Shown: piece after piece, positions 51,567-59,528 of the stretch | How the letters are laid out: the number at the start of each line of letters is the position of its first letter | Position numbering within the stretch: the first letter of the stretch is position 1 | Assembly: GCF_003970915.1 (NCBI RefSeq) | Contig: NZ_RXOF01000015.1 | Location: forward strand, 1 to 64,000 | DNA: 64,000 nt | DNA from: Hymenobacter gummosus | GTDB taxonomy: Bacteria; Bacteroidota; Bacteroidia; Cytophagales; Hymenobacteraceae | Direction: 5' to 3' | Notes under the pieces: model-generated | Seen by the model: only the letters and a program-made list of their open reading frames with translations | Told to the model about the DNA's origin: nothing | Database searches by the model: none | Program-made: the position numbers and the translations under genes

Positions 51567-52046
51567 ATGCGCCTTTCTTTACTGCTGACGGCCGCCCTGC
51601 TCGGTGCTGCCTCGCTCACCCCCGCCCGGGCCGCAGACGGGGCCCCGGTCAAGGCCGCCCGCCTGAAAACCACGGCCCCGCGCAAGGCGGCCACCCCGCA
51701 CCGCGCCCCGGCCGCCCCGGCCACGGCCCGCCTGCAGCCCGCCGCGGTGGCTCCTGCCAAGGATGTGCTCAACGCCCACTTCGCCGTGACGGTAGTGGGC
51801 ACCATCACCAACGCCGACGGCCTGCCGCTGGCCGGGGCCACTATCTGGAAAACCAACACCCGCGAGGTGCTGGCCGTGGCCAATTCCCAGGGCGACTTCA
51901 CCGTGACCCTGCCCACCAACGCCCCCGTGACGCTGACCTGCGGCTACCAGGGCTACCAGGAGCAGCAGCTCGATTTGCGCCAGCCCCGCCCCCTGAATCA
52001 GTTTGTGGTGAACCTGGAGCGCGAAGCCGCCCCCAAGCGCCACTAA
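51567..52046 (+). CDS. Secreted protein with carboxypeptidase regulatory-like domain
   Basis: 159 residues: signal peptide MRLSLLLTAALLGAASLTPA, then a Lys/Ala/Pro-rich linker (LKTTAPRKAATPHRAPAA). From about residue 72 a CarboxypepD_reg-like beta-sandwich runs (VVGTITNADGLPLAGATIW ... TNSQGDFTVTLP-like ANSQGDFTVTLPTNAPVTLT ... CGYQGYQEQQLDL). This domain usually heads TonB-dependent receptors; here it stands alone as a small exported protein. It is followed after 58 bp by the LTxxQ-like gene. Confidence 0.75.
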   Translation: MRLSLLLTAALLGAASLTPARAADGAPVKAARLKTTAPRKAATPHRAPAAPATARLQPAAVAPAKDVLNAHFAVTVVGTITNADGLPLAGATIWKTNTREVLAVANSQGDFTVTLPTNAPVTLTCGYQGYQEQQLDLRQPRPLNQFVVNLEREAAPKRH

Positions 52047-52104
52047 GTCATCCGCCTTTTCCGCCCTGCCTTTTTCTGCACACCTACTTCTTCCGCCTAC
52101 GGTC

Positions 52105-52503
52105 ATGAAACTCTCCCGCCGCCACCTCTTCGCCCTCGTCCTCACCGCCCTGCTGCTGCCGGGCCTGCACTTCACCAGCTTCGGCGCCAACGGCCCCGTG
52201 CTGACGCCCGACGCCAAAGCCGCCGCCGACCAGGGCGCCCTCTCGCTCACCCTCTACCTGACCGACGCCCTGCACCTGACGCAGGCCCAGGCCGTGAAAG
52301 TGCGCGAGTGCACCCGCCAGGAGCTGCAGCTGCTGGCCGCCTCGCCCACCTCGGGCACCCCCGACGCCACGCTGGAAGTACAGAAGGACTACGAAACCGC
52401 CATGGCCGGCATCCTCACGCCGACGCAGTTCACCGCGTTCCGGGCCCTGGAGCGGGGCCCCATCGTCACCTCCACCCTGTCGCGGGTCTTGGCAGCCCGC
52501 TAG
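52105..52503 (+). CDS. Small exported Spy/CpxP-like (LTxxQ) protein
   Basis: 132 residues: signal MKLSRRHLFALVLTALLLPG, then a helical body. Two LTxxQ motifs are present, LHLTQAQAVKVRECTRQELQ and GILTPTQFTAFRAL, separated by about 60 residues, as in Spy/CpxP periplasmic chaperones and stress sensors. The similarity is limited to these motifs. It is probably cotranscribed with the preceding gene. Confidence 0.6.
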   Translation: MKLSRRHLFALVLTALLLPGLHFTSFGANGPVLTPDAKAAADQGALSLTLYLTDALHLTQAQAVKVRECTRQELQLLAASPTSGTPDATLEVQKDYETAMAGILTPTQFTAFRALERGPIVTSTLSRVLAAR

Positions 52504-52612
52504 GCCACCCGTTAGCCGCTGCCGACCGCGCCGGCGCCGTGCACCTACCGGGGTGCTGGCGTCGGCGCGCTGGCGTTTGGGGGCGGATGGGAAAACCGAA
52601 CGATGCCACGCA

Positions 52613-53329
52613 TCAGGCCACGCGCCGCTTGGTGCAGGCCGGAACCCAGGCGTCGGCGCGGCAGCGGGGGCAGGCGGCCACGAGGCCGCGGGCCAGGGTG
52701 CGCACGTGCCCGCACTGGCAGCAGGCGTACTCGCCGGCGTCGGCGGGCTGGCGGCACTGTTGCGCCAGCTGCTCGGGCCAGATGGGCAGGCCCGGGCGCC
52801 GCTCCTCGTCCTCGAAAAAGTAGATGCTCACGTTGCCGGTGGCTTCGATGTAGGCCCGGCGCACCTGGCCCAGGTGCTCTACCTGGTGTATGCGCAGCTC
52901 CCCGAACAGCTCCTTTTGCGTCAGATTCTGGCGGCGAAAGTTTTCCAGCTGCACCTCACCCTCGTCCACCAGCAGCACCGGGGCGCCTTCCAGCCAGTCG
53001 CTGAAGCGCGGGTACCGCTCGGTGAGCCGGTTGAAGAGCAGATACAGCCCCGACACCATCCCGAATACCACCATCACGTGCAGCAGGGGCACGTCGTCGT
53101 AGAACATGGCGTCGCCGGCGGCCGAGCCCAGGGCCAGGATGATACTCAGCTCGAAGATGCTCAGCTGCCGCACGCCGCGTCGCCCGGTCACGCGCAGGGC
53201 CGCCAGGACGAGCAGGTAGGTAACGACGCAGCGCACGACTATTTCGAGCAGAAACAGGGCGGGGGCGTCTTCCGAGAGCAGGACGCGTTGCCAGTCGAAG
53301 GGCTGGATGGTGGCGGCTAGTAAGGGCAT
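52613..53329 (-). CDS. DUF421 (YetF-like) membrane protein with C-terminal zinc ribbon
   Basis: 238 residues. Three TM helices (FLLEIVVRCVVTYLLVLAAL, IFELSIILALGSAAGDAMF, PLLHVMVVFGMVSGLYLLF) are followed by the cytoplasmic DUF421/YetF beta domain (LEGAPVLLVDEGEVQLENFR ... LTQKELFGELR ... RRAYIEATGNVSIYFFEDEE). The last about 45 residues are unusual for the family: CCQCG and CPRCRADAW form a rubredoxin-like zinc ribbon. Function of YetF proteins is not settled. A terminator of the upstream gene lies in the spacer at 53363-53401. Confidence 0.85.
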   Translation of the reverse strand: MPLLAATIQPFDWQRVLLSEDAPALFLLEIVVRCVVTYLLVLAALRVTGRRGVRQLSIFELSIILALGSAAGDAMFYDDVPLLHVMVVFGMVSGLYLLFNRLTERYPRFSDWLEGAPVLLVDEGEVQLENFRRQNLTQKELFGELRIHQVEHLGQVRRAYIEATGNVSIYFFEDEERRPGLPIWPEQLAQQCRQPADAGEYACCQCGHVRTLARGLVAACPRCRADAWVPACTKRRVA

Positions 53330-53362
53330 TGGACAGGTAGGCGGTGCGGCGGCTGGATACGC

Positions 53363-53401
53363 AGAAAGCGCAGCCCCGCGGTGTGAGGAGCTGCGCTTTC
53401 T
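53363..53401 (-). terminator. Terminator downstream of T9SS gene
   Basis: AGAAAGCGCAG pairs perfectly with CTGCGCTTTCT around a 17-base loop, just past the stop at 53426 of the minus-strand gene. Confidence 0.7.
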
Positions 53402-53425
53402 ACGTACGCGGCGGCCTGTGGCTGC

Positions 53426-54754
53426 CTATTCTTTCACGAAACGCTGGGTGGCGGTGCCTTCGGCCGCGCGCAGACGCAGGGTGTACACGCCGGCGGGCCA
53501 GCGGCTCACGTCCCAGGGCTGGGCTAGCGCGGGGGCCGACAGGCGGCGCCGCTCCACCAGCTGGCCCAGGCCGTTGAGCACCTCCACCGTCAGCGAGCCG
53601 CTCAGGGCCGGGGCTGCCAGGTGCAGCTGCTGGCGGGCCGGGTTGGGGTACACGCGCAGCGGCAGCCGGGCGGCGGCGCGGGTGCTCGTCACCAGGCGCG
53701 GGCCGAAGTAGAAGGTGTTGACCAGCACCAGGGCGCTGGTGGCGTTGCGGTGGCGGGTGTATTGGGTGCAGTTGAGCGTGCGGCCCTGGGCGTCGTGGTG
53801 GTACACGGTGGAGTCGTGGGCGGAGTACACCCAGCGGCCGGGCTGCGTCTGGTGCGGCTCCCGCACCCGCCCGGCCACGCGCTGGCCCTGGGCGTTGTAC
53901 TCCACATCCCGGTACTGGCGGGGAATCCACACGCCGCCCGACAGGGACTCCGTGGTGGTGCTCACGATGCGGTTGGTGCCATTGGTGAGGTAGCGCACGG
54001 TATCCCGGTGGAAGCTGAAGTCATTGAAGTCGTCCACGAGCATGGTTTGCGTGGCGCGCAGCTGCCGGCGGGACCAGTCGTGCCAGCTGTAGCGCTGCAC
54101 CACGCGCCGCCGCTTCCAGGTGCCGTTGTCGTACTGCTCCTGCACGCTGCTGGCCCACTGGCCGTTCTGCAGGGTGAAGGTGATGCGCTGGTAGGGCGTG
54201 CGGGGCTGGCCCGACAGCTCCCGAAACTTGGTGCAGGCCGTAATGACGCCGGCCGCGTCGTAGGTGTACTGGTAGTCAAACACCGCCCCGCCCTCGTCGT
54301 CGCGGGTGAGGTTGCCGTGCGCGTCGTAGGCGAAGGAATAGGGGTAGACGGTGGGCGCCGGCTGCCCGTTCGTCCAGTAGTACATCTGCACCTGCGTCAG
54401 GCGGCCGTCGGGGGAGTAGGCGCTGATGCGGCCGGTGCGCGGGGCCGCTACCAGCGAATCGGTGTGGTCGACGCGAGTGACCTGCCCGGCGGCGTTGTAG
54501 CTAAAGCGGTCCAGCCAGATGTTGCGGGGACTGGTAGGGTTGCCGACGCCGTCGAGGAAAATGCGCATCGACACCCAGCTGGCCCCGTCCGGGTCGAGGT
54601 TGTACATTTCCAGCGGATGGCTGCGGAGCGGCACCGGAATGGTGGCGGGCACCTCCAGCGGCTGGTAGGCCGGGTCGAGGGTGGTTTGTTGGGTTTGGGC
54701 GGCCGCCACTAGAGGTAGGGCCAGCCCGGTAATCAGGAGTAATGCGTGCTTCAT
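53426..54754 (-). CDS. T9SS-sorted secreted protein with YD-like repeats
   Basis: 442 residues: signal peptide MKHALLLITGLALPLVAAAQ. The body (about 70-340) has RHS/YD-like strands: DRFSYNAAGQVTRVDHTD, YSFAYDAHGNLTRDDEGG, YQYTYDAAGVITAC, VEYNAQGQRVAGRV. The end (VYPNPARQQLHLAAPALS ... RWPAGVYTLRLRAAEGTATQ) is a T9SS sorting domain. Probably a surface or secreted protein; role unknown. The start at 54754 is set by the signal peptide. It is 87 bp downstream of the pectinesterase and could share its transcript. Confidence 0.83.
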   Translation of the reverse strand: MKHALLLITGLALPLVAAAQTQQTTLDPAYQPLEVPATIPVPLRSHPLEMYNLDPDGASWVSMRIFLDGVGNPTSPRNIWLDRFSYNAAGQVTRVDHTDSLVAAPRTGRISAYSPDGRLTQVQMYYWTNGQPAPTVYPYSFAYDAHGNLTRDDEGGAVFDYQYTYDAAGVITACTKFRELSGQPRTPYQRITFTLQNGQWASSVQEQYDNGTWKRRRVVQRYSWHDWSRRQLRATQTMLVDDFNDFSFHRDTVRYLTNGTNRIVSTTTESLSGGVWIPRQYRDVEYNAQGQRVAGRVREPHQTQPGRWVYSAHDSTVYHHDAQGRTLNCTQYTRHRNATSALVLVNTFYFGPRLVTSTRAAARLPLRVYPNPARQQLHLAAPALSGSLTVEVLNGLGQLVERRRLSAPALAQPWDVSRWPAGVYTLRLRAAEGTATQRFVKE

Positions 54755-54841
54755 ATCCGGTGAAAAAGAATCCGGATAGCGCCGCTGCAATAATGGTGCC
54801 TTGGGTAAGTGCTATACCTGCCCCGACCGGCGGCGCGGAGC

Positions 54842-55795
54842 CTACAGGTCCTGCTGCGGGTTCCAGTTGCGGAACACGTTCTGCAGGGTGTACTGCCGGG
54901 CCTCCTGCTCGGTCAGCTGATGGCTCCAGGCCACGCGCTGCTTGGGCTGGTAGCCGGGGCCGCGGTTCTGGTACTCGGCGTAGTAGGCCGTCTGCTTGTT
55001 GCTGTCCTGGCCCCAATGGTCCCAGCCCGCCGGCCCGATGACGCTGCCCAGCTCGCAGCGCAGGAACACCGTTTGGGCGTGGGGGCGCCAGGGCCGGCCG
55101 AGCAGAAACGAGCCGGCCGGCGCCGGCCCGCCGATGCGGCAGCGGTTGAACACGTAGCCGTAGCGGGCCGAGTCGGGCGTGGAGGCCGCCGTCACGTAGC
55201 CGTTGGTCTTGCACACAATGGTGCAGCCCTCGAACCAGGCCGTGCTGGAGCCGAAGATAAAGTCCACCGTGCCCTCGATGTAGCACTCCTGGTAGTACTG
55301 GCGCGAGCCGTAGCCGTAGGTGTAGAGCGTGTCCTGAAAGCCCAGGAAGCGGCAGTTTTTGAAGCGCATCTTGTCGCCGGCCACCCACAGGGCCACGGCC
55401 TGGCCTACCGGGCCGGAGGTGTTCTGGAAGGTCAGGTTCTCGGCCGTGAAATCGGTGCCGTAGAGGTAGCAGCTGGCCGAGCCCGAGGTGCCCTTCTCCT
55501 CCCCGAAGATGTTCTTCTTCTGGTTGTAGTCGTCGTAGGTGAGGATGGTCTGCTCCCGGTCCTCGCCGATGAGGCGCACCAGCTGCTTGGAGCCGGCCAG
55601 CACCAGCTTTTCCTTGTAGGTGCCCTTCTTGACGAAAATGGTGGTGACTTTCTTGCGGAAGTCGGGCACGGCGTTGAAGGCTTCCTGCACGGTGCGAAAC
55701 TGCCCCGAGCCATCCTGGGCCACCACGAAGTCGTAACCGAGGGCGCGGCCGAGCGTGAGCCAGCTCAGGCAGAAGAAAAGGAGAAAATGCTTCAC
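54842..55795 (-). CDS. Pectinesterase (pectin methylesterase, CE8)
   Basis: 317 residues: signal peptide MKHFLLFFCLSWLTLGRALG, then a right-handed parallel beta-helix of the pectinesterase family. Catalytic motifs are GQAVALWV (Gln132), GFQDTLYTYG (Asp155), IEGTVDFIFG (Asp178) and FLLGRPWR (Arg). It removes methyl groups from galacturonan in plant cell walls, in the periplasm or outside. Its start overlaps the SGNH esterase stop (55792-55795), and a second SGNH esterase follows upstream, so this is a pectin de-esterification unit. Confidence 0.95.
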   Translation of the reverse strand: MKHFLLFFCLSWLTLGRALGYDFVVAQDGSGQFRTVQEAFNAVPDFRKKVTTIFVKKGTYKEKLVLAGSKQLVRLIGEDREQTILTYDDYNQKKNIFGEEKGTSGSASCYLYGTDFTAENLTFQNTSGPVGQAVALWVAGDKMRFKNCRFLGFQDTLYTYGYGSRQYYQECYIEGTVDFIFGSSTAWFEGCTIVCKTNGYVTAASTPDSARYGYVFNRCRIGGPAPAGSFLLGRPWRPHAQTVFLRCELGSVIGPAGWDHWGQDSNKQTAYYAEYQNRGPGYQPKQRVAWSHQLTEQEARQYTLQNVFRNWNPQQDL

Positions 55796-56604
55796 GGGGT
55801 GGTGGGTTGGGCGTCTTTGCCGGCCGGGGTAGGCGGCACGGCGTTTTTGGCCGTCGGCTGGGCTAGGTGGTCGGCCAGCCCCAGCAGCTGCTGGGCCTTG
55901 ATTTCACTGACGACCAGTTGGGCCATCTTGCGCGCCCCCAGCTCCGAGAAGTGCGTGTTGTCCTGGCGGCCGTAGGGGTAGTTCGGATGGTCGCCGGGGG
56001 CCAGCTGCAGAAACAGCAGCCTGGAGTTTTCCTCCCCGAACTGCTGCAGCAGCTCCCGGCTCAGCTTGTCGAGGTCGATGAGCGGCACCCGCTCGGCGCG
56101 GGCCAGCTCGGCGGTGGCGGCCGAGTAGGCCACGTGGGTTTCCTGCTGGCGGCCGTCCTTGAACTTGCGCCGCGTCACCGGGGTGATGATCACCGGGTAG
56201 GCCTTGCGGGCCCGCGTTTCCTGCACGAATTTCAGCAGGTTGCGGCGGTAGTCGGCCGGCGAGGTGTAGCGGTCCGGGTGGGCTTCCGACTCGTCGTTGT
56301 GGCCGAACTGCACCAGCACGTAGTCGCCGGGCTGCAGGGCTGCCGCGATGGGCTGCCAGCGGTTTTCGGCCAGGAAGGTGCGGGTGCTGCGCCCGTTCTG
56401 GGCGTGGTTGGCCACCACCACCGTCGTGTCGAAAAAGGTGCCCAGCGGCATACCCCAGCCGGTTTCGGGGAAGGTCTGCCGGGTTTTTTGGGCAATGGTG
56501 GAGTCGCCGATGAGGTAGATGGTCGTCTTGCGCGGCGGCGTGGGCCCGGTGAAGGCCATCAGCAGCAGGACCACGAGGACCACAGATGAGAACGGATGTT
56601 TCAA
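55792..56604 (-). CDS. SGNH esterase, rhamnogalacturonan acetylesterase-like (copy 1)
   Basis: 270 residues from a TTG at 56604 (KHPFSSVVLVVLLLMAF as signal). Block I is IYLIGDSTIAQ with the nucleophile Ser, block II has NHAQNGRSTRTF, block III is VLVQFGHNDE, and block V DNTHFSELGA carries the Asp-x-x-His pair. This is the rhamnogalacturonan acetylesterase (CE12) pattern, which deacetylates pectic side chains. A longer open frame to 56736 runs into the repeat 56639-56841 and is not used. Translationally coupled to the pectinesterase. Confidence 0.88.
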   Translation of the reverse strand: MKHPFSSVVLVVLLLMAFTGPTPPRKTTIYLIGDSTIAQKTRQTFPETGWGMPLGTFFDTTVVVANHAQNGRSTRTFLAENRWQPIAAALQPGDYVLVQFGHNDESEAHPDRYTSPADYRRNLLKFVQETRARKAYPVIITPVTRRKFKDGRQQETHVAYSAATAELARAERVPLIDLDKLSRELLQQFGEENSRLLFLQLAPGDHPNYPYGRQDNTHFSELGARKMAQLVVSEIKAQQLLGLADHLAQPTAKNAVPPTPAGKDAQPTTP

Positions 56605-56638
56605 CGGATGAAACGGGTGAGGGTGGGAGGGAAAAAGA

Positions 56639-56841
56639 ACGTCATCCTGAGCAGAGCGAACCGAAGGAAGGCGCAGCCAAGGACCTGCCTCCAACCCTGC
56701 ACCGGCGCCTAAGTCCAAGCTTCGACGTACTTGCAACAGGGCGTTAACTGCTGAGCTTTGCAGTCGATGCGGTTAAGCGTCAGTACGTTGGTATTTACGG
56801 CAGTGCAGGGCTGGAGGAAGGTCCTTCACTGCGTTCAGGAT
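56639..56841. repeat. Dispersed inverted repeat (copy 4)
   Basis: Left arm GAACGTCATCCTGAGCAGAG (56638-56702 region) and right arm ...GAGGAAGGTCCTTCACTGCG, then TTCAGGATGAC (56800-56841). Same family as 32570-32818 and 42501-42714; the inner part differs and has no strong terminator. Confidence 0.7.
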
Positions 56842-56851
56842 GACCGCCGAA

Positions 56852-57625
56852 TTATTTGGCCTGCGCGTCCACCGTCTTCTTCGATTCGCGCCTGACCACG
56901 CGCTCGGCCAGCTCCAGGTTCAGCGTGCGCAGATCGGCCAGCACCAGCTGGGCCATTTTGCGGGCGCCCAGCTCCGAGAAATGGGTGTTGTCGTCGCGGC
57001 CGTCGGGGTAGTTCGGATGCTCGCCCGGGGCCAGCTGCACGAACAGCAGCTTGGAGTTTTCGACCCCGAACTGCTGCAGCAGGGCCATGCTGCTCTGGCT
57101 CAGGTCGATGAGCGGCACCTGATTTTCGCGGGCTACCCGGCGCACCAGCTCGGCGTACACAGCGTGGGTATCTTCCACCCGGCCCGCGGCGTCGAACTTG
57201 CGGCGGGCTACCGGCGTGAGCAGCACCGGCAGGGCCTTTTTGGCGCGCGTCTCCAGCACGAAGCGGCGCAGATTCTGCTGAAACTCGGCTTCGGTGGTGT
57301 GGTTTTTCTTGGTCGGCACCTCGTCGTTGTGGCCGAACTGGATGAAGACGTAGTCGCCGGGCCGCAGCGCCTCGTGTACCGACTGCCAGCGGTTTTCGGC
57401 GATGAAGCTTTTGGTGCTGCGCCCGTTCTGGGCGCGGTTGTCCACGGTCACCGTCTCGTCGAAGAACACGGCGAAGGGCGTGCCCCAGCCGGTTTCGGGG
57501 TAGGCCTTTACTTCCTTGGTCGACATGGTGGAGTCGCCGATGAGGTAGACGCGGACGGGCGCGGGGGCCACAAAGGCGGCCAGCAGCAGGCACAACAAAA
57601 TCCCGGCTACGAAACGTACACGCAT
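56852..57625 (-). CDS. SGNH esterase, rhamnogalacturonan acetylesterase-like (copy 2)
   Basis: 257 residues: signal MRVRFVAGILLCLLLAAFVA, block I VYLIGDSTMSTKE, block II NRAQNGRSTKSFI, block III VFIQFGHNDEVP, block V DNTHFSELGARKM. It is clearly related to copy 1 in both sequence and layout (about half the residues alike by eye), so the two arose by duplication and later diverged. Same role: removing acetyl groups from pectic rhamnogalacturonan. The frame extends to 57802 without a signal; the start at 57625 gives one. Confidence 0.9.
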   Translation of the reverse strand: MRVRFVAGILLCLLLAAFVAPAPVRVYLIGDSTMSTKEVKAYPETGWGTPFAVFFDETVTVDNRAQNGRSTKSFIAENRWQSVHEALRPGDYVFIQFGHNDEVPTKKNHTTEAEFQQNLRRFVLETRAKKALPVLLTPVARRKFDAAGRVEDTHAVYAELVRRVARENQVPLIDLSQSSMALLQQFGVENSKLLFVQLAPGEHPNYPDGRDDNTHFSELGARKMAQLVLADLRTLNLELAERVVRRESKKTVDAQAK

Positions 57626-57877
57626 AAGTGCAAGCCGGTGAGCGGGGAAAATACAAGCGCCCGCGACCCCGGCGCGCTGCCCAAAAAGCAACGGCCGGCG
57701 CCGGGGCATTTCACTCACCAACCGATAGTTGCGGCTTTCCGGCGGGGTGTGCAAGCCACCCGAATCATTTTTCTGCGCAATCGTTGTCGGGAACGTTGCC
57801 AACTTTAGGGCGCAACCCAGGCCCCCCCGGCTTCGTCTGTGCCGGGTGCCGCAGCTTCTCCCTTCGTTTTATTGCTA

Positions 57878-58309
57878 ATGACTACTTCCGCTTCTCCTGC
57901 TGCCGCCTCGCTGATTTTCGACAATCCCGCCGGGCGCATCTGGCACCACCCCGAGGGGTTTGTGCGCCTGGAATGGCACCGTGCCCCCGGCAGCGAGTCT
58001 CACGTGCGCGACCTGTACAAGGCCACGACGGACGCCCTGGGCCGGTTCGGCTTCACCCGCGTGCTGTCCGACCACCGGCACATGCCGCCCCTCTCGCCGG
58101 GCCTGCAGCGCTGGCTGTCCGATACCTGGGTGCCCGAAACCATGCAGGCCACCGGCTACCACCGCGGGGCCGTGATTCAGGCCTTCAACCTGTTCAACCG
58201 CATGGCCACCAACCAGATTGTGTCGCAGCTGGCGGGCCTGCCCTTGCACGTAGCCCACTTCGACAACGAGCAGGAGGCCGAGCGGTGGCTGCTCAGCGAC
58301 CTGCCCTGA
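57878..58309 (+). CDS. STAS/SpoIIAA-like protein
   Basis: 143 residues, cytoplasmic. It starts MTTSASPAAASLIFDNPAGR, followed by RIWHHPEGFVRLEWHRAP, SHVRDLYKATTDALGRFGFT, RVLSDHRHMPPLS and AERWLLSDL, matching the SpoIIAA-like (STAS/Sec14) family in which a short central beta-alpha unit precedes a long helix. The role is probably regulatory or lipid-binding. A GTG start at 57839 would give a longer protein. A strong hairpin follows at 58346. Confidence 0.65.
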   Translation: MTTSASPAAASLIFDNPAGRIWHHPEGFVRLEWHRAPGSESHVRDLYKATTDALGRFGFTRVLSDHRHMPPLSPGLQRWLSDTWVPETMQATGYHRGAVIQAFNLFNRMATNQIVSQLAGLPLHVAHFDNEQEAERWLLSDLP

Positions 58310-58345
58310 GCCGGGCGTCACGGCTGGCTTCGGGGGGCCTGAACG

Positions 58346-58392
58346 CACTAGCCGCCCCAGCACCGGAAATTCCGGCGCTGGGGCGGCTAGTG
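58346..58392. terminator. Bidirectional terminator hairpin
   Basis: CACTAGCCGCCCCAGC pairs perfectly with GCTGGGGCGGCTAGTG, with an inner CCGGA/TCCGG, between convergent genes ending at 58309 (+) and 58413 (-). Confidence 0.85.
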
Positions 58393-58412
58393 GCTTGTGG
58401 GCAGCTGGCGGC

Positions 58413-59366
58413 TTAGTAGCGGCTGGCCTGGTTCAGCTCGGCTACGTCGGCCGAGCTGAGCTGCAGGTGCAGGGCCGGTAACAGCTGCTGCAGCTGCCGG
58501 GCGCTGGTAGCCGAGGCAATGGGGGCCGTCAGGCCGGGCTGGGCGCTGATCCAGGCCAGGGCCACCTGGGCGGGCGTGGCCTGGTGGTCGGCGGCCACCG
58601 CGTCGAGGGCGGCCAGGATGCGCCGGCCCCGCTCGTTCAGGTACTTCTGCCCGATGCCGGCCCCGCGCACGCTCTGCTGCAAATCGGCCTCCGAGCGGTA
58701 CTTGCCGGTGAGGAAGCCCGAAGCCAGCCCGTAGTAGGGAATCACGCCCAGCTCAAACGCCTGGGTGACGGGCCGCAGCTGCTGCTCGAAGTCGGCGCGG
58801 TTGTAAAGGTTGTACTCGGGCTGCAGGGTTTCGTAGCGGGGCAGGCCGTGCTGCTCGCTGGCCTGCAGGGCCTCGCGCAGGCGCTCGGCCGAAAAGTTGG
58901 AGGCCCCGATGGCGCGCACCTTGCCTTCTTTGATGAGCTGGGCGTAGGCTTCGAGCGGCTCCTGCACTGGCACCGCAGGGTCGTCCTTATGCGACTGGTA
59001 CAAATCGATGTAGTCGGTCTGCAAGCGGCGCAGCGAGCCTTCCACGGCCCGCAGGATGTAGTCTTTCTTCAGCCCCTTGTTCTGGGCGTCGACTTCCCAG
59101 CCCACTTTGGTGGCAACGATGACGTCGTCGCGGCGGCCGCGCTGCTTCAGCCACTTGCCGATAAGCGTCTCGGATTCGCCGCCCCGGTGGCCCGGCACCC
59201 AGGCGGAGTAGGCGTCGGCCGTGTCGATGGCGTTGCCGCCGCCGGCCACGAAGGCGTCGAGAATCTGGAAGGTGGCAGCTTCGTCGGCCGTCCAGCCGAA
59301 TACGTTGGTGCCCAAGACGAAGGGCGCGATGCGCAGGCCGGAGCGGCCCAGTTCACGATGTTGCAT
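58413..59366 (-). CDS. Aldo/keto reductase
   Basis: 317 residues, cytoplasmic NADPH-dependent reductase. The catalytic tetrad is visible: Asp in NAIDTADAYSAW with Tyr, Lys in IVATKVGWEVDAQ, His in LYQSHKDDP. KVRAIGASNFSAERLREAL and ALAWISAQPGLTAPIASATS (cofactor loop) complete the pattern. Length is normal for the family. Substrate cannot be predicted; the group near tas/YhdN is likely. Confidence 0.93.
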   Translation of the reverse strand: MQHRELGRSGLRIAPFVLGTNVFGWTADEAATFQILDAFVAGGGNAIDTADAYSAWVPGHRGGESETLIGKWLKQRGRRDDVIVATKVGWEVDAQNKGLKKDYILRAVEGSLRRLQTDYIDLYQSHKDDPAVPVQEPLEAYAQLIKEGKVRAIGASNFSAERLREALQASEQHGLPRYETLQPEYNLYNRADFEQQLRPVTQAFELGVIPYYGLASGFLTGKYRSEADLQQSVRGAGIGQKYLNERGRRILAALDAVAADHQATPAQVALAWISAQPGLTAPIASATSARQLQQLLPALHLQLSSADVAELNQASRY

Positions 59367-59528
59367 TGCTTGCGGATCGAGGTGGACAAACAGCTTCCCG
59401 CAGGAAGCACAATAAGTTTATAACCGGCCGACGGGCTTGTTGTTGGCGCGGGGCTAAGTTGCCCGGCCAACTCCCACCCGAGCAGGAGGGTTTCGTGCAA
59501 TCCACCCGCAAATGCGTAACCTGCCGGC

